DNA of 64,000 nucleotides from Thunnus maccoyii (taxonomy: Eukaryota > Chordata > Actinopteri > Scombriformes > Scombridae): positions 11,592,501 to 11,656,500 of the forward strand of contig NC_056550.1 in assembly GCF_910596095.1 (NCBI RefSeq), written 5' to 3'. Below the pieces are notes generated by a model that saw only the letters and a list, made by a program, of their open reading frames with translations, ran no database searches and was not told the DNA's origin. The first letter of the stretch is position 1. Each line of letters starts with the position of its first letter. Shown here in pieces: positions 12,601-27,004 of the stretch. Both the position numbers and the translations under genes were made by a program.

Positions 12601-14154
12601 GTTTGTAGGAGCTGTGCAGGAGGCTTGGCGAAGAAAGCTGAAGGGCTGAGCAGAAAAGATCAAATAATAGCTGATTATTTGACTGGATATTTCAGCGTAG
12701 TTTCTCCTATATTTCCACTACTAGTGTTCCAGTACAAGTTCTTATCACAATACGTATCTTTCCTTATTCAGCCTCACATAGACTGTTCCCCTGCAAAAAA
12801 ATCACACCTGCTCAACTCAGCCAGCAGGCTGTCAGTGCCTGAACCTTTTAAGTCAGTTTCAATCAGTGCAGGCATCTGTAAACAGAGAGAACACGTCTCC
12901 TCTGCCTCAATAGTACTGAGTGTCTCACACAATGTTGCCGACTGTTTGATCCAAATCTCTCCCAGAGTCAGAAACCACAAAGACACAACACAACCCAGGT
13001 GTCACCAGGATGCAAACTCTGGTGTTCTGCAGATTCATTAGAAAACTATTTTGTGGACCCCTGAAATGGACTTTTGCCTCCATCAGAGTTTATTTAGCTA
13101 TTTTTTATTTAATGTTTGTTAGTATAGGGACAAGTATATAACATGAACTTATGCCACATACCACATGATTTATTCTAGCCTAAGCTAGTCTGCAATGCCT
13201 ATCCCTAGATAAGCTTTTTAAAATACATATAACTCAACAATACATATATTATGACACAAAATTCAACAACAAAGTACCTACAAGCAGCATAAAACACAAC
13301 ATAAAAGTTTCATAAAACAAAAGGAACAAGATCATTCATGACTACATGATTGATCCCTCTTTAAAAAGCCATCTGTCCAAGTGAGGATTTACTAAAGGGC
13401 TCTTTATTATTCCCTCGTGTTAATGAAGCCCTGAGAGGAACCAGCAGGTCACTGAGCACCTGAGCAACCTGCTTATTTAAGCTTTTATAGACCAGTTTAA
13501 AATTAGCAAATTTAATAAAATGATCAAAACATTTCTTAAGAACATGACAGTGGTGTGATCTTATTGCTTTCCCATCCAGAATTGCTCGATTATAACTGAT
13601 CTTAAAAGGCTTGATTATTATAGGTGCTGCTTGTGACCATGAAATGTTACAGAATGCCACATTTTTACTTCTGTTTGCACCAGATTACATTATTAGTGCC
13701 ATATTAGTATCAGTTTGACACACAGAGCATCACTGACATTTAGTTCAGACATACAAAGACAATGCTCAGAGAGCTGCATTAATTCATATCTATCAGTATT
13801 TATTGATGATAGGAGCCTTTGAACCAGAAAGGAAGAGTCTCCTTCACATGCTGTCAGCTATCTAACCAGCAGTATCTATCTGTGATGTTTGAGCCTGTTT
13901 CACTCATCATTCACTGTTAGCTGCATCGTTAGCTAACACTCACAGTAACGTGACCTTGCTCTGCTGTTGGAAGAGACAACATCATCTCTTTCTCATTATC
14001 GGTTAAGTTTAAATAGACGCAAAGAACCAATTCTAATATGTGCACAACAAATTAGAGTATGCAGAAATCAGACATGCATAAAGCGTCGGATACTGATAAA
14101 GATTTTAACTATTTTACCGGAGAAACACGCACGCAGCCCCACGAGCGCCGCCAT
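9631..14154 (-). CDS. tufm: Elongation factor Tu, mitochondrial
   Basis: This GTPase brings aminoacyl-tRNA to the mitochondrial ribosome. Ten coding exons read cleanly on the minus strand: 14154-14118, 12645-12599, 12510-12372, 12177-12011, 11890-11621, 11465-11333, 11203-11099, 10693-10542, 10302-10183 and 9801-9631. All junctions have GT-AG borders and phases agree. The product is 446 residues, against about 452-455 in human. The first 45 or so residues are a basic, Ser/Ala/Leu-rich mitochondrial targeting sequence starting [12 protein letters not shown]. The G motifs are all present: GHVDHGKT (G1), RGITI (G2), DCPGH (G3), NKAD (G4) and SAL (G5). Domain 2 has GRGTVVTG, and domain 3 ends [19 protein letters not shown]. 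The first intron is 1.5 kb and carries a LINE fragment. The gene looks intact. The start codon lies inside a YY1-type element. Confidence 0.97.
13361..13672 (-). mobile_element. LINE (non-LTR retrotransposon) fragment
   Basis: An open frame of about 100 codons on the minus strand reads like the C-terminal end of a fish non-LTR reverse transcriptase ORF: an alanine-isoleucine-leucine-D start ([18 protein letters not shown]), then [12 protein letters not shown], then [14 protein letters not shown] and FSKSSLGQ. These blocks (HHC, FxKLVYKxLN, RxTRG, xxTSFGQ) are typical of the region after the RT domain in fish LINEs of the L2/Rex type. Only this piece is present, inside tufm intron 1 and in the same orientation as tufm. 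Confidence 0.7.
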
Positions 14155-14157
14155 CTT
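14147..14157 (-). promoter_or_regulatory. YY1-type element over tufm start codon
   Basis: The minus strand reads AAGATGGCGGC, the classic YY1 core, and its ATG is the tufm start codon. Elements of this kind near the start site are well known in nuclear genes for mitochondrial proteins. The binding itself is inference. Confidence 0.6.
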
Positions 14158-15534
14158 GGATGGTTAGACAAACCAAAGACGATCGGTCAGTCAAGAGAAG
14201 TCACTGCCTGCTTCCTCTTCTTCTTTTGGCGGTTGGCAAACCAGCTTAAAGGCGTATTACCGCCACCTACTGGACTGGGGGTATGTTGTAGTAGTAGCGA
14301 TAGTACTTGTAGTAGTAGTCGTAGTAGTAGTAATAGTAGTAGTAATAGTAGTAGTAGTCTCTCTCGGGTGATATGTCACTTGTATTTCACCGACACGTAC
14401 CAGGAACCAGGGGAGGCATATCATCAGACACTTTTCTTTTCAATCGGATGGTGATGGTAGTAATACACAGCAAACCATTAATTACAATCTGATGAGAGAA
14501 AGTGCCAAAGTGCAGTTTTAAGGACACTACTTTCATTATCAGACAAGAGTAGCTAGTTTTGTTGGAAAAACTGCATAGTTTTCATTTCTCCTCTTCGCTT
14601 ATCTGCGATATTGCAGGAATTATTGTTTTGCCCTGGACAAGTACCTGCCATGCTCCACAATTGTGTTGATATCTAAGTTGTAAATGTTGTATATTTTACA
14701 TTATATACAAACCATGTATCATATATATTATAACATATAAGATATCGCAGACATTATAACATTAGATATTATAATATATGACTGTAATTTTTAATATTTC
14801 ACACTGTTTCTCTGGATGCTTCGAGGCGATTCTTATGAGAGACGTATTCCTCTCACTTCCACTAACACTCTCTGAACGTCGTGCGTACATACGTCACTGA
14901 TTTACCGTAACTACGTTAGTAGAGAGTTTACCGTTTTGCCTTTTGTATACTGAGGTCGTATTCCTGTTCAGTTAAAGGTCTACCACATTATAACTTGAGA
15001 GGACTGAGTTGAAGCTGAAATTCTGGAGATTGATGAGACTCTGAGGTGAGACAGGAACACAGCCCAAAAATGTCACTGACCGATTTAGTTCAATCTTTAC
15101 GGTAAAGCATGGCAGCTTGGTTGCAACTCGTGAAGCTAGCTAGAATATTCTAGCTCATTCATGTGTTTGTGTTCGAGAGGGTTTTTAGTGGGTGTTCACT
15201 TTTTTGGAAGTCAAAAAGGAGCCGTTTGTCCATTTATTCAACACGCTTTTTAGGACTCTTGAAAGGTAGGTTGGGAATTAGTGGATTTTGCCAAAGATAT
15301 TCAGTGTTAATCGTAGCTACATGAAGATCTGTAGCTAGTTATGTCAAAGTTTAACATGCTTCTGATGTTGTAAACTAATAATCTTTACAGTAAAGTCAGG
15401 TGAACTCCAAGGTTTAAAAGCTGATTTCTGGGTTTGCTTTTTGTGTATTTTATTGATATCCTCACCTCAGTATCACTGCAATTTGATGTGGATCATTTAT
15501 GAAGTTTTTCTCTTCAGCTCTTTCAGTAAACATC
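14158..15534. other. Head-to-head spacer of tufm and hspbp1
   Basis: The two genes diverge from this spacer, so it must hold both promoters. A (TAG)n microsatellite lies at about 14287-14352. A good splice donor, ctctgag followed by gtgagac, ends at 15045 and probably closes a non-coding first exon of hspbp1; the matching acceptor is cttcag or tttcag just before the ATG at 15535. That would leave well under 1 kb between the two transcription starts. Confidence 0.5.
14287..14352 (+). repeat. (TAG)n imperfect microsatellite
   Basis: A run of gtagtag units with scattered changes (gtcgtag, aatagtag) sits between the tufm and hspbp1 start regions. Confidence 0.85.
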
Positions 15535-16119
15535 ATGGCAGAAGACAGACAGAACAACAGCAACAGCAGAAGATATCCCCAGAACCTTCAGGGGGTCCTG
15601 CAGCTGGCAGTAGAGGCTGGCTCCGCTGCAGAGGGACCTGCTCCTGTTCAGCCAATGTCAGAGGAGGTATGTGCCTATTAATTATAGGGTTCAATCCTTA
15701 CAAGGCCATTTTCAAGTCAGGTCAGTATAGCTCAATATAACAAACCACAAATTTGTCTCAGGGGCCTTTACAGTCTGTACAGCAATACAAAATCCTCTGT
15801 CCTTAGACCCTCGATTTGAATAAAGAAAAACTCCCTAAAAGAACCCTTCAATAGGGAAAAAATGGAGAAACCTCAGAAACATAAACAGATGAGGGATCCC
15901 TCTCCCAGGACAGACATGCAATAGATGTTGTGTGTACAGGATAGAACAAGAAATACAGCATGGAAAACAGGATGACAAATTTATAATGGACTTATAATAT
16001 ATATGAATAATGTGATCAAGAGCAGGCCAAGCAACTTCCAAGTGCCACCAAAACAGATCAGACCTGAGCCATGCAACCTCCGTCACCATAGAGACCTGGG
16101 AAGAGGACAGACTACACAT

Positions 16120-16180
<61 letters not shown>

Positions 16181-18721
16181 ATGCAACCTCCATCACCATA
16201 GAGACCTGGGAAGAGGACAGACTACACTTTGGGCATTGGACCCCTACAAGCACACATCTTATCGGGACCAGACTGCACACATGTAAATTTTGATTATACC
16301 TCACAGAACCGGGGAACAGTCTGACAATGAGACATGTGACACATTGTCAAATGTGTTTTTAAATATTATGTGGCTGTATGTGGCTTTGTCACAAGTAAAG
16401 CTGATATGATTACACATTTTTGATAATTAATTTAAACTACTTAATTTTTAAGCAAAAAGTGATTTTTTTTTTTCTGACCTTAAATTGATGAGATCAGATC
16501 ACTTCAAGTCCAATTTTGCTCAGTCCAGGTGCACATGCGTCCATTTATGTTTGGATAAGATTGTGATGACTGCACGTTGCCTCAGAGGTTGTTGATTCAG
16601 AATGACAAACATTTTCATGGTCTTTCTTCGTTCCAGAGGAAAGCATGGCTGAGAGAAGCTCTCGCAGAGGTCTGCAAAGGGCAGATGGATGAAGTAGCAC
16701 AGATGAAGCAGTGCTTGGAAGTCCTATGCAAAGACGGAACGGGAGAGAGGGAGAGAGATGGAGAGGAGGAGAGGGATGACGAGGATGAAGATGAGCGGGA
16801 ATCAGCCTTTGAGATACTGTCAGAGTTGTGTGAGAACCTGGACAATGCAAGAGGTTCGTAATAAACTACATGACACCAGAAGAATACACAAATTATTAGG
16901 TATTAGAGTTGTTATAGTCAGTTATGTATAGATAAGAAATTATCTTGGAGCAGCTAGAAAGAGGTTTTGAGTAGAAATGATCTCCGTTTACTGTAATATA
17001 TCCTGACTCTGTCCCCTCATTCTCTGCTTCACAGACTTGATGATTCTGGGTGGACTGGAGTTGTGCGTCTCCCAGTATCTGTGTCATGCCCAGAGTGGGT
17101 TGAGGTGGCGTGCTGCTGAGCTTATTGCCTCCTGTGCCCAGAACATGCCGCAGGTGCAGGTCCACTTGCTAAGCATTGGGACGTTGCCAAAACTGCTGCA
17201 GCTGACAGACTCAGACCCCCACCCCACCGTGAGAGTAAAAGCCCTATATGCAGTCTCATGTGAGTACCTGAGAGCTCTGTTGCACGCAGGTAACATTCAC
17301 TGTGAAACATTTAGACGAGATTGTCTGCATCAAGTGGCATGAGCTGTAACAGCGTCCTGTTGTGACTCCAGGTCTGATCCGAGAGCAGGAGGAAGGACTC
17401 CAAGCGTTCCTGTCCCACGATGGCTTCTCAGTGCTGATGCGAGGCATGCAGTCGGACATCGAGAAGCTCAGGACCAAGTCGGCATTCCTTCTGCTCAACC
17501 TGTTGACGTCACATCCTGAACAGAAAGGTACGATTGACAGAGGCGTTTAATCAGGACGGTGTTGTTAAACTAAGACGATGTTGGGATTACTAACTTTATA
17601 ACAATGCTGTAATGATCTCTTTCTTCAGAGATGGCACTCAGACCATCATATGACACCAAACTTCTCCAATTTGTTTTAGGTTTAGCAGTTAACAGTGGAG
17701 GAGGAGCCTCCGGGATACTGTCTTTGAATTAATTATTTGCAATCTGTAGTATAAAGCTATTAGATATGAACTAAAATAAGCAAAGAAAATAAAATTCATT
17801 GCACATTTTATTTCCTGTAGCCTTAGTCAGGGAGAGATCTCCATTAAATTGCAAGGTACTCTTTTTATTGTGACAGAGAGACTAAATGAGCCTAATCATC
17901 TCTGTCCAGCTCTGCTCTGTTAAGAGTGTTAGTATTGACAATGTAAAGCTGGTTCTTCCCTGTGTAACAATACTGGGACTTTAATTCATTCTGGCTCTGA
18001 TATTTCTAAAACTTCAGCATTTCCTTTCTTGTTTTCTCCTCCCTACAGACACAGTTGTCTCCATGGGTATGGCACAGCAGCTGGTTTCCGTGCTCCGTAC
18101 ACCACACTCACCTTTCCACGAACATGTGCTTGGCGCCCTTTGTTGGTAAGAAACATTCTCTACCTTACTCTGTCTTCAACATCTACAGGTTGACATTAAT
18201 TCATGGTTCACATTAGTAACTCTGCCCGTCCTTGTTTCTGATGTTTGTCTAGTTTGGTGGAAGACTGTCCGCAGGGGCTCAAAGACTGCAGGGAACCGTC
18301 TCTGGGTCTGGAGGAGTTACTCAGACAGAGAGCCAGAGAGCTCCAAGGAAAAGAAGAAAGTCAGGTAATTCATATGTCATAAATGGCAAATTACAAAATC
18401 AAGGTGGTAAAAATGGGTTCAAGTAATTCAGACCTAATTTTTTTGTTTATGAAAGCAAAAGAAATGGCCACAAGGAAATTCGTCTTTTTTTTTTTTTAAA
18501 TTATTTTCATTTTCAAGTGCTTAAATAAATGAATTAAAATTCAGAGAGTAGTAAACTAATACTGAACATCCATAATTTAGTACTAGGCTTAATTGATGTC
18601 CTGGAAATGGCTGTTAAAGTCACTTTTTTGTTTCCAACAGGAAGAACTGGACTTCTGTGAGCGTCTGAGAGTTACGTGTTTCCGTGGGCAGCAGTCAGAG
18701 GACAATGGGATGGATCGCTGA
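15535..18721 (+). CDS. hspbp1: Hsp70-binding protein 1
   Basis: HspBP1 is the cytosolic nucleotide exchange factor of Hsp70 (the Fes1 family); it clamps the ATPase lobe with an armadillo-like repeat domain. The seven coding exons are 15535-15666, 16637-16853, 17035-17259, 17372-17527, 18049-18145, 18253-18364 and 18641-18721, all GT-AG and in phase. They give 339 residues against 359-362 in human. The N-terminus starts MAEDRQNNSNSRRYPQNLQG, matching the PRNLQGLLQ block of mammals but without the long Gly/Ser tract. An acidic insert, roughly residues 80-98 (ERERDGEEERDDEDEDERE), replaces the mammalian linker. Armadillo-type helices follow: LRWRAAELIASCAQN, TVRVKALYAVSCLIRE, DGFSVLMRGM, KSAFLLLNLL and SPFHEHVLGALC. 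The C-terminus ends DNGMDR, like human DDSMDR. The gene is intact. It is divergent from tufm and convergent with tmem86b. Confidence 0.96.
15760..16310. repeat. Dispersed fish repeat in hspbp1 intron
   Basis: This intronic stretch carries blocks I recognise as recurrent in fish introns (gaaaaactccctaaaagaac, gagggatccctctcccagg). It includes two direct 52-bp copies (16066-16117 and 16176-16227) that start gagccatgcaacctcc and differ at about one base, on either side of a (GA)n tract at 16119-16178. The element class is not clear to me. Confidence 0.55.
16119..16178 (+). repeat. (GA)n microsatellite between direct repeats
   Basis: About 30 GA units with a single gata interruption near 16145, flanked exactly by the two 52-bp direct copies. 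Slippage or unequal exchange at the GA tract is the simplest origin. Confidence 0.9.
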
Positions 18722-19133
18722 ACTTTACCTCGCTTGTTTTGGTGTCAGTGTGTTGAGATGTAACAGAACATTCACGATCCGGATCGTGAATCTTAAGCAA
18801 CGTTTTTGTCTGTTACAACAGTCGCATGTTATCCAGGTGCTGGAATTTTACTGTGTAAATAACTAATGTATAAAATACTTTTTTCAAGTCAGCTCTTATT
18901 TCAGTCCACTGTTTTCAGCTCTTCATGTCTTAAATGTACCAAATATCTCCATTGCAGATAATATGTGTATTATTTTCTATTTTAATTGTTAATATTTACA
19001 GATAATTCAGTTACATGTACATCTATTATTTAATTATAAGCTTTGGTTTGTGAAGCCTTTTCATTTCAGTTAGTTGTTTCATAAAACATGACTCAGAATT
19101 ATGGACATCATAGATTTTTTTTTTCCACCATAT
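18722..19133. other. 3' ends of hspbp1 and tmem86b
   Basis: AT-rich DNA between two convergent genes, probably 3'UTR of hspbp1. I found no clear AATAAA for hspbp1 in it. Confidence 0.4.
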
Positions 19134-19143
19134 TTATTTATTA
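19134..19143 (-). terminator. Polyadenylation signal of tmem86b
   Basis: The minus strand reads AATAAATAAA here, about 400 bases past the tmem86b stop, giving two overlapping hexamers. Confidence 0.6.
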
Positions 19144-19540
19144 ACAAAACAAATGGGAGTATTTATATACATATAATGATCAGCTCACAAGTGGAAAACA
19201 TCGCCACCACATGTACAGCCTACACATAAACATGGATGTTCTCAAAAATCATTGATTAAAATATTTTTTGGCACAAATAACATATCTTTTAAAAATGTTA
19301 TGACTATTGGTATGAAGCAAGCTTCTCTTTTGCTTCATCTGACATCAAAATCATTCTCAAGTGCTGACCGGTAGGAGACATGTCCTTTTTCTTTCGTTCT
19401 TCATCTTTTTCTTAATGTGCTGGGGTTTTAAATAAAATCCAAAACTTAAAGGGGGTATTTATAGGCAGTTTGGGGATTTTACCAGAGAAATAAATGTAAG
19501 GGAGTTACATTAAACTTAAGGGATGCCACAGAGATGCTGG

Positions 19541-20745
19541 TTAGGACCTCTTCCATTTTGAAAAGTCATCCGTGTCATCCACCGCCTTTACATCGCCCAC
19601 AGCGATTAGAAGCTGTGCCAAATAATATGTCACCATGATAACAGAGTTACCATGCTGCAGAGGTGCTATTGCCTTGAAAACTTGCAGAGCCAGCATAAGG
19701 TCAGACACCATGAAGAACAAACTTCCGAACAGTGTTGCTGGATGACGGGTCCTCACAGCTAATGTCCCCATGAGAGTAATTAAGATTGCATACACCCCCA
19801 CAGCTGGAACGAGCGCATCTGAGTCTGGTGCCTTCCTCAGAAATGGATATATGTAAACATAGAAACCTCCCCCAATCATGAACAGGATCAGATATAGAAA
19901 GCGGATCCAGGAGGAAGAGGAATTTGGTGCATAACGAGCCGAGAGGAAGGCGACTGAGTACAGCAGATGAGCCACAGCAAATGCACCCATTCCTGAAACA
20001 GATACGCACTATAAATTAATAAAACATGAATTGTGAATAAATAAATGAATTGCAGTATATACAATGTACATTTCAAGATGCTGAAAATGTATTTTTACCA
20101 TGACAGTTAATACTGTTCTGTATATGCATGTACTATACATGCTGTAAGTACAAGGCCTACTTTAGCATTTATGTCACTGGTCACTTTGATCATATAAATC
20201 CCCAAATTGCAGCTTATTGTGTGTCTGGAAAATACTACAATCTGTGCTTCACTCGTGTACAAACAAGGCTTTTACCATGGATAAACAGCTCAGGCCAAAT
20301 CAGGCACACGTCACCGACCGCAGAGAAGAGTAGTCCTCCTACCACTCCCAGGACACTCTGACCTCCGTTCCAGTACAGCACCACTACAGCCAACAGGAGT
20401 ATCGGTGCTGATTTGACACCTGCTGACACGATGGACGCGGGGGAGTTGGGGGTCCACAAGTAGAAGTATGCAGCTGTGGCCAGAAAAAAAGGCAAGAGAG
20501 AAAATAGGAGAGCACAGGACTGATGGAGAGGGAGGTACAGAAAGAGCAGGCAGAGAGGGGAACAGGGGAGATGTGTCACAACTTGAATCTGCACAAGAGT
20601 AGATGTTTTATACAATTTTACAATTTCCAAATGGAGTCAGTTGTAGTAAGTAACATAAACAATGATTGTCACTAAGTTAATGGTTTTTAGGTACCAGATT
20701 TCTCCTCTGCCGCCTGTCATAGGCATGTGTCTCAAGGATGTCCAT
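19541..20745 (-). CDS. tmem86b: TMEM86B lysoplasmalogenase-like membrane protein
   Basis: TMEM86 proteins (YhhN family) are multi-pass membrane enzymes that hydrolyse the vinyl-ether bond of lysoplasmalogens. Three coding exons on the minus strand (20745-20695, 20519-20276 and 19992-19541) give 248 residues, close to the 226-240 of mammals. All borders are GT-AG and in phase. The start MDILETHAYDRRQRRN is followed by about eight hydrophobic helices. Family landmarks are GLLFSAVGDVCLIWPE (the conserved SAVGD and IWP), FAVAHLLYSVAF (conserved His), SLFFMVSDLMLA (conserved SD) and TYYLAQLLIAVG (conserved YYxAQ). Human TMEM86B is a near neighbour of HSPBP1 on 19q13.42, which favours the B over the A paralogue. 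The first coding exon is short and less certain than the other two. Confidence 0.9.
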
Positions 20746-22130
20746 CTTCTCCAGCACTGACCTGGGCTCTACCTCCTATTTTCTTCTGCTATTGCTGTTA
20801 CAACAGAGATGGTCACAACACAATATAATCCTCAGATCCTCTCGTCTTGTTCTGCTGTTCTCCGTCTCGGTCCCTCTCGGTCGGTGGAATCTCTGCCGTG
20901 TCCTTCAGTCTGTTGGTGATTTAGAGCAGTGAACTTTAGACCAATCCTTGCTGTCTGATTGCACTTCGATAATCAATGTTCTCGCTCTTGCTGTGAGTTC
21001 TCATGGACAAACAGCTGACCTTTGACCTCTCCGGCTCAAACAAATTGGTGATGTCAACACAGGAAGGGCAAAGTTGAACTAGGCACAGTCATTTTGAATA
21101 ATAAAATATCCATTTTTGATGAGGTTGCTTTCTTTCGTTTGTTTGCATTAAGACACACATGCCTGGATTTTGACAGATTGAATATGTGGAGATAACCACA
21201 TTCTCACCTGGAAAGAACACAATCCTTTTAAATCATGTCTCTAAACATTGCAGGTGCTTAAAAATTAACAAATTATCTCTGCAGCAACTATTACAAGAAA
21301 GGGGAATAGATCCACCAGCAGTCACTATGTGAAGGCTGACAACACCAACCAAACAACATCACCCAGTTTTCAATGCTTGACTGATCTGTTAAATATAAAA
21401 GAAAAAAAAACATGCTGCTTTACAGGATTATTCAAATAATTTCAAATTGCATTGTTTGTATTCATTAGATGGCCACAAAGCTTCAGATTTCTCCAAAAAG
21501 GCAAAAGAACAGAAACAACTGTGCAACATCAACAGCAGATACTGCTGCAGAAAATCAATATATTGTTTGAAAATGAAAAAAATAAAACAACATAGTGCGT
21601 GCAGGACAAATGAATGAAATGTAAGTGTATTGATTGCTGTTCAGTACATGTAATGTAAGAATCACTTTCTGTCACATCTGTCTTAAAATTCAGTTTTTCA
21701 TTGCTCTTCACAACAACTTTTTAATGCATCTGAAGCTGATGTTGTCTAAATGGGTGGAGGCGCAGCAGCGTATAATAATTCCACAGATTGAAGAACTAAC
21801 AATGATTAACTATGGTCTCTCTGAGTCAAACTTTGTACCGTGCTTGCCCACAACTCCTGGAGTCACGGGCCGCTCGTTGTGCTTCAAGTTGGGAGACGCA
21901 CAGCTCTAGAGAGGTGTGGGATTATATCAGGTGAGTAAAGCAATAAATAGCAATAAAAAAAAGTGTTTAATACTAGTCACTAGTTACTAGTCAGACGCTA
22001 GTCAAGGAGAGCTTGAAGGAGATCAGATGTGAACTAAAAAGCAAACATGTATGTATGTTGGTTTGTGTTGTCAGGTTGCAGGTGAATGTTCTGGTATTTT
22101 ATTGGCATGTTTGCTTTCTCTGCATAGGAC
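20746..22130. other. Divergent spacer of tmem86b and aspdh
   Basis: The spacer holds both 5' regions. A strong splice donor (attatatcag then gtgagtaaag) ends at 21930, and an acceptor (ctctgcatag) ends just before gacATGG at 22131, so a non-coding first exon of aspdh probably ends at 21930. No other gene is supported; the frame at 21634-21909 has no known motif. Confidence 0.5.
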
Positions 22131-25587
<3,457 letters not shown>

Positions 25588-25723
25588 AGCCAACAGAGGG
25601 AGAAGATCCACTGCAAAGTTCCAGATATAAACCAGGAGGTGGATAAGTTGTGTGGATGGTGTAACTGGATCAACGTGTTACTGAGCATTTGAAAACCCAC
25701 AGATCTTTTGATATTTGTGTTCC

Positions 25724-25729
25724 AATAAA
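25724..25729 (+). terminator. Polyadenylation signal of aspdh
   Basis: AATAAA lies 137 bases past the aspdh stop codon, in ttccaataaactgc. Cleavage would fall near 25745. Confidence 0.75.
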
Positions 25730-25798
25730 CTGCATGCAAACAAAGAAAGAAGAGCCAGTTACAATTTGTAAAACACTAATAGGTCTATGTATTTAAAC

Positions 25799-25804
25799 TT
25801 TATT
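25799..25804 (-). terminator. Candidate polyadenylation signal of gys1
   Basis: The minus strand reads AATAAA here, 1.2 kb past the gys1 stop. Cleavage would fall near 25780, only some tens of bases from the aspdh 3' end. The 1.2-kb stretch 25805-27004 then would be gys1 3'UTR; it shows no coding signal. Confidence 0.5.
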
Positions 25805-26277
25805 ATAAGTTCATCTGGTGCAAGATTGTAACAAATGATAAAAGTCTTACAGGGAGTGTGAGTATATGTCTGGTAAAACCATTTTCCTTCTTCCATGACA
25901 GACAAATAGTCAAGACGCACTCTAGCTCTTTCTCTCATATGAAAACATGGTTGCCATCTCAGGACACAGTCCCTTTTTTCCTCTATTTGTCTCATCTCTA
26001 TTCCTTTTACAAATAAATACTTGCTGAAACAGGCAAACCCAGGAATAAGCATTCCCACACAAGCACACGCACAGATAGATAAACAGGATTACAAGGCTGT
26101 TCATCGCTAATCGACACTGAAAGGCTGTGATACAATAAGGCGCAGAAATTAAATGAAAATACACACAAACTATTCTCAAAATGAGAAAGCTAAGAGCCTT
26201 TTCAGAATTGTATTCTGATGCTATTTGTTGTTTGTGTGTTTTCTACATTTTATTTCCATTCTGGGAGATTTTGTAGT

Positions 26278-26278
26278 A

Positions 26279-26310
<32 letters not shown>

Positions 26311-26313
26311 AAA
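26278..26313 (+). repeat. (AAAG)n microsatellite
   Basis: Nine copies of gaaa/aaag in the presumed gys1 3'UTR. Confidence 0.9.
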
Positions 26314-26968
26314 TGCTACAACAATATGGAGAATTGAGTTTGAAACACTGTATCATCATCACACCTATAAGCAAAACATGAAAGTAAAAAGGATAAGTGC
26401 TCTTTGTGGCTACTCACAGCAACTGACACTATCATACATGGGCCTTTTTTCCTGCATTGAATGTGACAAAAGATGACAAGCTGGTAAAAAAAGGAGGGTT
26501 ATGTTGTTTTCCCTGCTAGGACCCACCTTTGAATCAAGTAAAAAAAAAAAAAAAACACCCCCAGGGACTCATAATAATCCTTCTATTTTTTTCATTGCTC
26601 TATACCTGTGTTATCCAGTGTTAGCACACTACAAAATCCAGCAATTGTGATTTTTTTCCCCCCACGCTGAGCTGTCATTTAGCCCTATCTACCCGCTGCA
26701 TTTAATCCACAAAGCAAACCACTTATTGAACTGCTGGTGTAACTGAAACAATACCAAAACATGTCAAACTGGCAGATATTTTAAGAAATTCTGAGGTACA
26801 CACAGGTCGGGAAGACACTGACAGTGATGCAATTTTCACAACATGCCGATATTAAATTTATCACTCGCGTTCACACAGCCGCACACATGTATTAAGTGTG
26901 TGAGTACATGGATGACTTTAATGATTGCCACAGATAAAGTTTCACTAGTGAAGTTTAGTAGTACTCTA

Positions 26969-27002
26969 TGTGTGTGTGTGTTTTTGTGTGTGTGTGTGTG
27001 TG
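26969..27002 (+). repeat. (GT)n tract after gys1 stop
   Basis: GT repeats broken once by ttttt, starting within a few bases of the gys1 stop codon. In the gys1 mRNA this is an AC-rich tract at the very start of the 3'UTR. Confidence 0.85.
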
Positions 27003-27004
27003 TC

